Assembly: GCA_964493985.1 (NCBI GenBank)
Contig: CAZBQL010000087.1
Coordinates: 1 to 13,063 of the forward strand
Reading direction: 5' to 3'
Origin: MGML01 sp964493985
Lineage (GTDB): Bacteria; Chloroflexota; Dehalococcoidia; Dehalococcoidales; UBA2162
Length of the DNA stretch: 13,063 nucleotides
The position numbers and the translations under genes were made by a program. The notes under the pieces were generated by a model. The model ran no database searches. It saw only the letters and a program-made list of their open reading frames with translations, and was not told the origin of the DNA. Shown here one piece after another: positions 1 to 6,306 of the stretch. Positions within the stretch are counted from its first letter, which is position 1. Every line of letters begins with the position of its first letter.

Positions 1-1
1 A

Positions 2-31
2 TTTGATGTGGAAAAAGCGTACAGCCTATAA
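2..31 (+). CDS. Possible C-terminal tail of an upstream gene (partial)
   Basis: The first bases read as an open frame FDVEKAYSL ending in TAA at 29-31. That would leave a normal short spacer before the SD and start of the next gene. A second frame is also open from base 3 to a TGA at 93-95, but using it would require a 35-base overlap with the next gene. Too little is visible to identify a product. MoaD-like genes often follow tungsten or molybdenum oxidoreductase genes, so such an enzyme is one possibility, but this is not shown by the sequence. Confidence 0.25.
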   Translation, partial: FDVEKAYSL

Positions 32-60
32 TGTGAATGCAATTAACTACCTGGAGGAAG

Positions 61-333
61 ATGATTTTGAAAATCCAACTAAAAACAAGCTTTGAAAACG
101 AAGAACGTGAAATAGAGACCGGCAGCCGCACATTAAAGGATCTGCTTTATGAGTTATCAAAACAATATCCTGCAGAAAAATTTTATAATAAGGATTGGGA
201 AGACGTGACGATAACTTACACTGTTGAACTGAATGGCAAATTATATGATTCTCTTCCCCGCGAACTAGAAACGAAGTTGGAAGATGGCGATGTTGTGGAA
301 ATTTATCAATCCGGCGAGTTCGAAGAAGATTAA
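61..333 (+). CDS. MoaD/ThiS-like ubiquitin-fold (beta-grasp) small protein
   Basis: A 90-aa protein with the beta-grasp pattern of MoaD/ThiS sulfur carriers: an opening strand (KIQLKTSF), a helix after 'TLKDLLYELSKQYP' (about 24-37), a strand with 'VELNG' and a late 'LEDGDVVEIY' turn (about 72-81). The start at ATG 61 is chosen because GGAGGAAG lies directly before it and the homologous strand begins there; an upstream in-frame ATG at 37 has no SD. The spacing is tight, so TTG at 67 is an alternative. Canonical MoaD and ThiS end in Gly-Gly, the site of adenylation and thiocarboxylation. This protein ends in SGEFEED with no Gly-Gly, so it may not carry sulfur and could instead be a structural or regulatory subunit. 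It is convergent with the selenoprotein gene. Confidence 0.7.
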   Translation: MILKIQLKTSFENEEREIETGSRTLKDLLYELSKQYPAEKFYNKDWEDVTITYTVELNGKLYDSLPRELETKLEDGDVVEIYQSGEFEED

Positions 334-406
334 GATAATGTCAGCAACATTAAGGATACAGAATTGACCTGATTTGTCATGCAATAAGGGAATTGCTGTA
401 AAAAGA

Positions 407-436
407 AAACGAGTGCGGAAATTTCCGCACCCGTTT
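407..436. terminator. Bidirectional terminator hairpin
   Basis: A perfect 18-bp palindrome, GTGCGGAAATTTCCGCAC (413-430), is extended by a single A/C mismatch and a further 5 bp (AAACG/CGTTT). It lies between convergent genes. On the minus strand it runs into CGTTTTCTTTTT, a good U-tract for ending the selenoprotein transcript. On the plus strand it is followed by a weaker CGTTTCTACTACC for the MoaD-like gene. Confidence 0.8.
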
Positions 437-468
437 CTACTACCTTTGTTGTTCCCAAAAAGCCTTTA

Positions 469-2229
469 TCATCGCCAGGCATCGATGCTGTAAACAGGAT
501 CGGTACCCGGTCTGCGGGCGCCAACCCACTGGGGATATTCTTCACCGCTGCCGGTAACAATGATACAGTTCTCGTATGGGTCTCTTACGAAAGATACCTC
601 GGCATAATCGTCGGGAAGTTCTTTATACGGTTTACCCGACCTCGGCTCGATACCCAGCCATGAATTGGTGTTTACGTCGACCCATGAATGAGTCCTGTAA
701 TTTGCCATAGTCGTAAAGCTGGCTTTGTAAATCCATTCATAGACCGCGTCTTTCGTCTTGAAACCGGCATCATACAGGGCCTGGGCCATCTGCGGAAGCA
801 TGAAGAAGGTTATACCGCCTTCTCTGTCGTGCCATATTCCTGGAATTAAGTATTCAAGCCAGTTCTTCGGGCCGGGAACTCCTTTGACACCAAGTCGCCT
901 TGCAATACCTCCGTGACCGCTTTTCACGAAAGCTCGGTAACCGCCCGGAGAAAATTCGGTTCGGTGGATGTTCGTCGAGCCTCCCCTGCCGAAATTAAAG
1001 GTATAGAGAATACTATCGTCTCTCTTGAAATCGTATTCTTCGCCAAGACTCTTCCATCCCGGTGGCAGTGAGTCCAGGTCTTCCGGAAGAGCATTAAAGA
1101 GTGGTGCACCCATGACACCGCAGTTGGTAACATTCGGTATGTTTCCGCCGAAGTTACGCCACATCAGTTCACCGGCACGGGCCAGACTCCTGTTGGCAGG
1201 ATTGCCGGGTCCCATCAAGCCTACATCGAAATTCATACCGATTTCCTTGGCTATCGGACCGCTGATGCAGAAACCGACGCTGCCGCGTCCGTCGCCGCCG
1301 CCACCTCCGCCTGCTTCGGCAATAGCGAGGACAACCGGGAACATCTCCGGCGTGCATCCCGCCATAACTGCATTGACCGCTACCTGTTCGACAGTAGCTG
1401 TCCGGTCGACAGGCCGGAATACAACCGGAGTTCCCTTGGTTTTCTTGCTTCCCCTGGACTGGAAGGCAAATCCTCCGTGATCAGACTGGAGAGTGATAAT
1501 CTCATCGGGTTTGTGGCTGGTGCCCTTCAGCATCTCAGCAACCCGCTCCTCGGTCGGGACAACAATAGGGAGACCGTCGGTATATTTTGCTATCGGGGCA
1601 TTACGCAGTTTGGCATGTCTTTCCGTCTGCATATAGAACTTTTCGGCTTCTTCAAGAGTTCCTTCGAAGAGGATCCTGTCCTGGTTTATGGTGTATTTAC
1701 CGCTGCAATTCTTTTCTTCTTCCGTGAGAGGTCTGGTAAGATGGTTGAACACTTCCGGCAGGAATCTTTCTACGTCCTCCGGACCCTGCATGGTCCTGGA
1801 TACCGATACATACCTTAAAAGTGGTGATCCTTCCAGCAGGGCTGCCTGCCTGAAGCATTCGGACTGGTCTTCATAGATGAGAGATACAATCGGTATACCC
1901 GACTGTTCGATATCCGCTACCTGGAACAACTGTTCCCAGATGGCGCCATGTCACCAGATGACGCCGGCGATTACCGCATCACAACCTTTCCTTTCCTCTT
2001 CGGTCAGCTCAGCACTGAAGCCGAACTGCCTTTTTACTTTCCATTCTGTTTCCGGGTAGTCAGCCGGAAGCTTCTTCAGCAGCGGAATGGTGATATCCTG
2101 GTCACCACCGGCATTGATACACAGGTAAATGGTCTTACCTTTGATGGTATCCAGGGAAGGAGCCAGGGGATATAAATCCACAGCATCCTGAATTCCCAGG
2201 GGGTTTAGACATTTATACGTATTGGCCAT
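469..2229 (-). CDS. Probable selenoprotein related to the UGSC family (in-frame UGA = Sec93)
   Basis: Read as one 586-aa protein with TGA at 1951-1953 decoded as selenocysteine. The start ATG at 2229 has a good SD (GAGAGGAGAAAA). Residues 1-130 resemble the N-terminal domain of UGSC-family (seleno)proteins: an 'NPLG' opening, 'LAPSLDTIKGKTIYL' (22-36), then strand 'CDAVIAGVIW', Sec93, a helix and strand 'IPIVSLIY'. The TGA falls where that family has its Sec in the UGSC motif, but here the following residues are H-G-A. Residues about 218-586 form a second domain seen in related proteins: 'DGLPIVVPTEERV' (218-230), 'AVNAVMAGCTPE' (284-295), a six-glycine run (307-312), 'SGPIAKEIGMN' (323-333) and 'GPGNPAN'. 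The gene ends with tandem TGA TAA, so TGA is a normal stop in this genome. The reaction is unknown; a redox role for Sec93 is inferred. The alternative is a pseudogene with a nonsense mutation, but reading-frame continuity and the hairpin argue against it. Confidence 0.75.
1921..1939 (-). promoter_or_regulatory. Candidate bacterial SECIS element
   Basis: On the coding strand the 19 bases CTGGGAACAGTTGTTCCAG form a 7-bp stem (CTGG/CCAG then AAC/GTT) with one bulged G and an AGUU apical loop. The loop lies 20-23 bases after the UGA, inside the window known for bacterial SECIS elements. These sit in the coding region just downstream of UGA and carry a G, often GU, in a small apical loop recognised by SelB. 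No SelB or tRNA-Sec gene is in the window, so function is inferred. Confidence 0.6.
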
Positions 2230-2384
2230 TTTTCTCCTCTCAACATATTTTTTCTATAGATGTTTCCTATCTCTATATTCAAGCCATTGATATTATATGA
2301 CCTTCAATGCTAAAAAGAAAAGTATATATCCGGACAGGATTTTAACCTGTGATTTATCACTCTTGTTCGCGAGCGTTTTAGTTC

Positions 2385-2948
2385 TCATTGTTTATCTTTT
2401 ATCAAGGTCCTTCCATCTGAAAAGGCAGTCCCGCACTCCTCACCGACATAGCAGTATTTCCCACCGGATAAAAGTACCTGGTTTATTTTTTTCATATCCG
2501 GTTTACCGTCGGTGAGACAGTCCTGGTTAACGTAAGTACCGACTATTTCTCCAAAAAAGACGTCGTAATTCGGCAGATCGACAACTTGATAGACCTTGCA
2601 CAGGATATTTACCGGGCATTCCTCTATCATCGGGGCTTTTCTGTCTTCGCCGTAAAAGGGAGTAAACACACCTGATTTGTCTACATCCCTCCCCGAGACC
2701 AGGCCAACATAGTCCATTTTCTGGACAACTCCGTCCGATGGAATATTTACACTGAAATATCCGTTTTCTTTAATACCGTCGTTCGTGTAATGCGCCTTGT
2801 TTATCGAGATATACATCATCGGCGGGTTCATCGAGAGCCCACTGCATTGACCGAGAGTAATGTAATTTTCCTTTCCGTTTACCAGGGCTCCGACGATGAC
2901 TGAAGGACTGATTCCCACACGCATCTTTCCTATGTTACTTTTCGTCAT
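2385..2948 (-). CDS. Flavin reductase-like FMN-binding split-barrel protein
   Basis: A 187-aa protein with the features of the flavin reductase-like family (PF01613): an early core strand with 'SPSVIVGALVNGKENYITLGQCSG', then 'NPPMMYISINKAHYTNDGIKENGYFSVNIP' (the strand-turn-helix that typically holds FMN), and a late 'FFGEIVGTYVNQDCL'. Members bind FMN and either reduce flavins with NAD(P)H or act as small flavoproteins. The start ATG at 2948 is supported by AAGGAGAAAATCT just before it. It is cytoplasmic, with no signal peptide. It is upstream of, and in the same direction as, the selenoprotein gene with a 155-bp spacer, so it may share a transcript and supply electrons to the same process; that link is inference. 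Its stop codon is TGA. Confidence 0.8.
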   Translation of the reverse strand: MTKSNIGKMRVGISPSVIVGALVNGKENYITLGQCSGLSMNPPMMYISINKAHYTNDGIKENGYFSVNIPSDGVVQKMDYVGLVSGRDVDKSGVFTPFYGEDRKAPMIEECPVNILCKVYQVVDLPNYDVFFGEIVGTYVNQDCLTDGKPDMKKINQVLLSGGKYCYVGEECGTAFSDGRTLIKDKQ

Positions 2949-3113
2949 AGATTTTCTCCTTTTCTGTCACTGATTTATTGATATATTACTTACATGCGCC
3001 CGAGATTTCCAGTCGTTTTTGATAGTAGGTCGATTTGAAATGAAATATAATCGATAGATAATACCAACTATTACCATATATATTATTATTCACATATTCT
3101 TTATAAAGTAGTA
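2949..3113. other. AT-rich intergenic region, no gene seen
   Basis: This stretch lies between the divergently transcribed flavin reductase and DUF4258 genes. It is strongly AT-rich and has no convincing open frame or RNA gene. It must hold the promoter of the flavin reductase gene on the minus strand, but I could not pick one with a good -35 and -10 pair. Confidence 0.5.
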
Positions 3114-3151
3114 TTGATAATGTTCACTTATGCTATATACTAGTATATAAT
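3114..3151 (+). promoter_or_regulatory. Promoter with palindromic operator for the DUF4258-DUF2283 pair
   Basis: TTGATA (3114-3119) and TATACT (3136-3141), 16 bases apart, make a good sigma-70-type promoter; a TATAAT at 3146-3151 is an alternative -10. The perfect 16-bp palindrome TATATACTAGTATATA (3134-3149) covers the -10. That is where an autorepressor of a toxin-antitoxin-type operon would bind, though neither product has an obvious DNA-binding motif. Confidence 0.5.
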
Positions 3152-3211
3152 ATATATAGGTAGATTGGTTTGTAATAGTGTGTGGGGCGAGGTTAACTCA
3201 ATGGGAGTTGA

Positions 3212-3463
3212 ATGGAAGAAACAATCATCTTTAGTGAATACGCATTACGCCGTATGTCTCAAAGAGGAATTACCAAAGAGCAGGTATGTTATTGCATTAC
3301 CCACCATTCATCTGAAGAGGAATATTGTCCTGCAAATGGGGAAATAGTGTTTCCTACAGTTTTACCAGATGGTAGAAATATAAAAGTGCGTGTCAGGGAT
3401 GGTAATAAAAAAACAATATATGTAATCGATGCATTTTCATTCAATAAAGAGAGAGGAGAGTGA
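3212..3463 (+). CDS. DUF4258 domain protein, putative toxin-like
   Basis: An 83-aa protein matching the DUF4258 pattern: 'SEYALRRMSQRGIT' near the start (the 'H/YAxxRMxxRGI' signature), then 'GKxxF'-type 'GEIVFPTVLPDGRNIKVRVRD' and a final 'KTIYVIDAF' strand. This is a small barrel-like fold related to RelE/BrnT-type toxins. The start ATG at 3212 has GGGAG four bases upstream. Its TGA stop lies four bases before the start of the DUF2283 gene, so the two are translationally linked. DUF4258 and DUF2283 genes are often found as a pair and are usually treated as putative toxin-antitoxin components. Toxicity is not demonstrated here. Confidence 0.75.
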   Translation: MEETIIFSEYALRRMSQRGITKEQVCYCITHHSSEEEYCPANGEIVFPTVLPDGRNIKVRVRDGNKKTIYVIDAFSFNKERGE

Positions 3464-3467
3464 AAAG

Positions 3468-3710
3468 ATGCTAAACATAGAAACTAATTCAGAAGCAGAT
3501 GCCATATATATCCAGTTATCGGATGAACCAATAGGATACAGCGAGGAACTTGATGTCAACCGAGTCATTGATTATACGTTAAATCCTGGCAAACCTGTTG
3601 GCATTGACCTTTTATGCGTAAGCCAGGGTGTTAAATTGTCTGGCTTGCCCGAAGTAAGTGGTATCGAAGATATACTTGATAGTCTTGGTATTAATATTAT
3701 CAAAGAATAG
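3468..3710 (+). CDS. DUF2283 domain protein, putative antitoxin partner
   Basis: An 80-aa protein with the DUF2283 signature 'EADAIYIQLSDEPIGYSEELD' near the N-terminus, then 'NRVIDYTLNPGKPVGIDLLCVSQGV', the usual 'D.d..G.vvGIeil..S' strand pair. The start at ATG 3468 is chosen because the SD GAGAGGAG (3451-3458) lies ten bases upstream and the family signature begins there; the upstream in-frame ATG at 3429 is inside the previous gene. It forms a two-gene operon with the DUF4258 gene and probably its antidote. It is acidic, as many antitoxins are. The biological role is inferred from family pairing only. Confidence 0.75.
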   Translation: MLNIETNSEADAIYIQLSDEPIGYSEELDVNRVIDYTLNPGKPVGIDLLCVSQGVKLSGLPEVSGIEDILDSLGINIIKE

Positions 3711-3799
3711 ACGAAGAACGAGAAATCCAAAAGGAGCTTGTTTGGGTAAAGTCTTGCGAAATTATAATACATAAAATGGAGTGCTACTGCATACTCTAG

Positions 3800-3821
3800 A
3801 TTCTCAATCTTCTTTGAGAAT
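3800..3821. terminator. Weak hairpin between convergent genes
   Basis: ATTCTCAA (3800-3807) and TTGAGAAT (3814-3821) form an 8-bp stem with a 6-base loop, between the DUF2283 gene and the end of the flippase gene. No clear U-tract follows on either strand, so termination is only a possibility. Confidence 0.3.
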
Positions 3822-3829
3822 ACATCTAT

Positions 3830-5134
3830 TCAGGAAGTATTCCTTTTCACTTCCGGTCTGTCCGGGGAATTACGCGAACACCAGAGATAGTACAGTACCG
3901 GCAAGGTAACGATACTCTGTCCGGCAAGGTAGCCCAGTCCGATCCCCACTAGTCCGGTATGTACCATCAGTATGTAACTGAGACCCAGGCTTAGACTGGA
4001 CGCGCAGACCGGTATTACTATTAGTCCCTTGATATTCTTTTTAGCTCTGGCAATGCCGATATATATATAAATAATACCCCAGGGGATAATCGAAAGAGCC
4101 AGTATCCGGAGTAGCGACGCACCATGTTCCGAATATTCCCGACCGAAGAGAAATAACAGGAAACTGGAAATCGCGATTACAATCAAAGCCGCCGGCAGGA
4201 CTAAAAAAATCACCAGTTTCAGTGATTTTTTAGTGTTTGCGTGCAGTGTAGTCTCTTCATTGGATGCTTCCGCGAACAGAGAGTTAGAAATGGCTGCAGG
4301 AATAAATTGAAGTACAATTCCAACCGACCACGGTATGTAAAAATAGGCGTTCATTTCAGCACCCAGTGTATTCACGACAATGAGAGGGAGGATAAAATTT
4401 GTCATGAGGAGGAAGCCTTTTCCTACAAAATTAGCGGCAGAATAGCTTCCCATCTCTCTCAGTATTTTCAAATTTATTCCAGGTAAAGGAACGTATCCAT
4501 TTTGCGCCTTCGGTATTAACCAGAAAACACAAAGCACAAGAGTAAACGTAACGGCAAGACCCACGGCCGAAAACAGTCCCGGAGCGCCGTCGGTAAATAT
4601 TGAAAAAACACTTAGGAGGATGATGCCGAGAATTCCGGCGATTGCGTTTATTATGAATATATGTCTGGTCTGCAGCCTGGCAAGAAGCACAGTGAGTGCT
4701 AATGGCTGTAATACCATTGAAAAGGTAAAAAATATAAAAGCGATAAAATACAATGGGTGCTGACGGACCGGAAGTAAAGCTGGCGACCACAGACTGAGTC
4801 CGGAGAGGAAGACCAGTGAAATGATGAATACAGCCAATCCGCTTAACGTAAAGCAAGTGTTTATCATTGCAGTACCTTTCTTTCCTGCAGCAGGTAGATA
4901 CCGTACTAAACTGGTTCCGAGTCCCAGTTCGGCGAATAAAGCAAGCAGTCTGAAAGCAGATATAATTGCCGAACCCAGTCCCACGACTTCAGAAGAATAC
5001 AACTGGGCGGCAATTATCCAGAAGACAAAACCAAGTGCGGAATTTATGATGTTGCCAGACATCAGGTAGTAAGCATTTTGGTAAAACGGGATTTGCCAGA
5101 CCTGCCTGAGTTTTTCTTTAGAAGTAATAATCAC
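3830..5134 (-). CDS. Wzx-like oligosaccharide flippase (MOP superfamily)
   Basis: A polytopic membrane protein of about 434 aa with roughly 12-14 hydrophobic segments. The N-terminus fits the polysaccharide biosynthesis/flippase family: 'NAYYLMSGNIINSALGFVFWIIAAQLYSSEVVGLGSA', where an amphipathic opening precedes TM1 and 'Y/F-x-x-x-E/D-V-G-x-G' follows it. Such proteins move lipid-linked oligosaccharides across the cytoplasmic membrane. I favour a GTG start at 5134. It overlaps the glycosyltransferase stop as TAGTG and has AAGGA seven bases upstream. An in-frame ATG at 5167 would add 11 residues, overlap the previous gene by 34 bases and has no SD. It is the last gene of this part of the locus, coupled to the glycosyltransferase before it. 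The substrate is unknown, but neighbours suggest a heptose-containing glycan. Confidence 0.85.
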   Translation of the reverse strand: MIITSKEKLRQVWQIPFYQNAYYLMSGNIINSALGFVFWIIAAQLYSSEVVGLGSAIISAFRLLALFAELGLGTSLVRYLPAAGKKGTAMINTCFTLSGLAVFIISLVFLSGLSLWSPALLPVRQHPLYFIAFIFFTFSMVLQPLALTVLLARLQTRHIFIINAIAGILGIILLSVFSIFTDGAPGLFSAVGLAVTFTLVLCVFWLIPKAQNGYVPLPGINLKILREMGSYSAANFVGKGFLLMTNFILPLIVVNTLGAEMNAYFYIPWSVGIVLQFIPAAISNSLFAEASNEETTLHANTKKSLKLVIFLVLPAALIVIAISSFLLFLFGREYSEHGASLLRILALSIIPWGIIYIYIGIARAKKNIKGLIVIPVCASSLSLGLSYILMVHTGLVGIGLGYLAGQSIVTLPVLYYLWCSRNSPDRPEVKRNTS

Positions 5135-6117
5135 TACCGTGTCCTTAATCCCTTTATTCTGCCGCATATATAACCCATAACGGTCGCTGATATGGTGACT
5201 AAAATCGCGAATATCTGCGGCAGACTGTCTTTTCTGTAAAACAATTTAAAGCGGCCGGGTATGGCAGAACAAAGAAGGTATTTAAGGTATGAGTTTTCTG
5301 TTTTCAGCCACCGCACCGATTTAGCATGGTTAAAACCTGCTAACCGACCTTTACTTTTCCCTTCATCAAAAGCCCTCTTTTTCAGGTAGTTTAAAGAAGA
5401 GCGTGAGATCGGCACTTTATGATAAATAACCGCCTCAGGTTCAAAGAGAATAATCGAGTCCGGCAAATGAGTTTTAAGCCTGAGGCAAAATTCAGCTTCT
5501 TCTGCCACGCCGGTATCCCCGACACGCCCGAATTGAGTTCCAAACAGCCCTGTTTTGGGGAAAACATCTTTACGAATGGCGCAGTTCCCTCCCATTACAT
5601 TTCTCATCTGATTTTCGAACAGAGGAAGTCCTTTATAAGTCCCTCCGACCGCCCAGTTTAATTCTTCCGGAAACCAGGAAGGGGGCGCTCCTTGAGACCA
5701 TCTGGGGATGGTCGTTCCTCCTGTGGCGACTATATTTTTTTGCGAGGAATATTCATCAGGAATTGATTTTACGGGTGAAAAAGGTTTTGTCAGTTTTTCC
5801 AGCCATGTTTTTTCAGCGACGGCATCATCATCCATAAAAGCTACTATATTCCCTTTAGCTTTCAGGATTCCCAGATTTTTCGTTTGAGAAAACCCACGGG
5901 CTTGAGTGTTAAGTATTATTCTTGTATCAGGAAATCTTTTTTTTCGCAGATAGTGATATAGTTCTTCATTGTTATCGACAGCTACAATTATTTCTAAAGG
6001 TTTAAGTGTTTGAGTTAATACCGATTCTACCGCTTCAACAATATCATTCAGGCGTTCCAGCGTGTAACAGCAAATGATTACGGACACCATAAATGATTCA
6101 TTGTTATTTATCGGCAC
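5134..6117 (-). CDS. Family 2 glycosyltransferase
   Basis: A 327-aa GT-A fold enzyme. Residues 11-100 carry the nucleotide-sugar site: 'VSVIICCYTL', 'IIVAVDNN' (D48), 'GFSQTKNLGI' and the metal-binding 'FMDDDAV' (D96-D98). A later 'VAEEAEFCLRL' matches the acidic catalytic region. A single hydrophobic segment near residues 304-321 could anchor it to the inner membrane face. The start codon is GTG at 6117, with GGAG eight bases upstream (AATGGAGTCATTTAC). The stop overlaps the flippase GTG by one base, so translation is coupled. It probably adds a sugar to a lipid-linked or surface glycan; the sugar cannot be told from sequence. Confidence 0.88.
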   Translation of the reverse strand: MPINNNESFMVSVIICCYTLERLNDIVEAVESVLTQTLKPLEIIVAVDNNEELYHYLRKKRFPDTRIILNTQARGFSQTKNLGILKAKGNIVAFMDDDAVAEKTWLEKLTKPFSPVKSIPDEYSSQKNIVATGGTTIPRWSQGAPPSWFPEELNWAVGGTYKGLPLFENQMRNVMGGNCAIRKDVFPKTGLFGTQFGRVGDTGVAEEAEFCLRLKTHLPDSIILFEPEAVIYHKVPISRSSLNYLKKRAFDEGKSKGRLAGFNHAKSVRWLKTENSYLKYLLCSAIPGRFKLFYRKDSLPQIFAILVTISATVMGYICGRIKGLRTR

Positions 6118-6163
6118 GTAAATGACTCCATTTTTGTAACCAGGTGATGCAAATCTTTCTAAT

Positions 6164-6196
6164 AGTATATCTGATATGATATATTGGTCAATATAT
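6164..6196 (-). promoter_or_regulatory. Promoter with overlapping inverted repeat, glycosyltransferase-flippase operon
   Basis: On the minus strand TTGACC (6186-6191) and TATACT (6164-6169) are 16 bases apart. The inverted repeat ATATATTG-gt-CAATATAT (6179-6196) covers the -35, a plausible operator. The region is the divergent spacer between the minus-strand glycosyltransferase and the plus-strand GT-C-like gene, so one factor could affect both. Confidence 0.45.
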
Positions 6197-6306
6197 AAAT
6201 ATATCCGAATAGTTAATTGTTTATTTTACGGAACAGCGGTATCAGATACTTTTCCTGATTGAGAACTTGCCTGACCTGTTATGTAAATAAAGATTGTTGA
6301 GAGAAA

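Noticed and set aside
924..1818. Several open frames on both strands within the selenoprotein gene
   Set aside because: They are shadows of a strongly conserved coding frame and have low-complexity, proline- or arginine-rich translations.
2334..2378. tRNA-like set of hairpins downstream of the flavin reductase gene (minus strand), considered as a possible tRNA-Sec
   Set aside because: A 5-bp ACAGG/CCTGT stem with a 7-base loop resembles a T-arm, but the loop lacks TTC, the neighbouring stem shares two bases with it, no acceptor strand pairs with CCGGATA, and there is no anticodon loop with the required T.
3165..3347. 60-codon plus-strand frame overlapping the DUF4258 gene
   Set aside because: It is out of frame with a gene that matches a known domain and has no supporting features.
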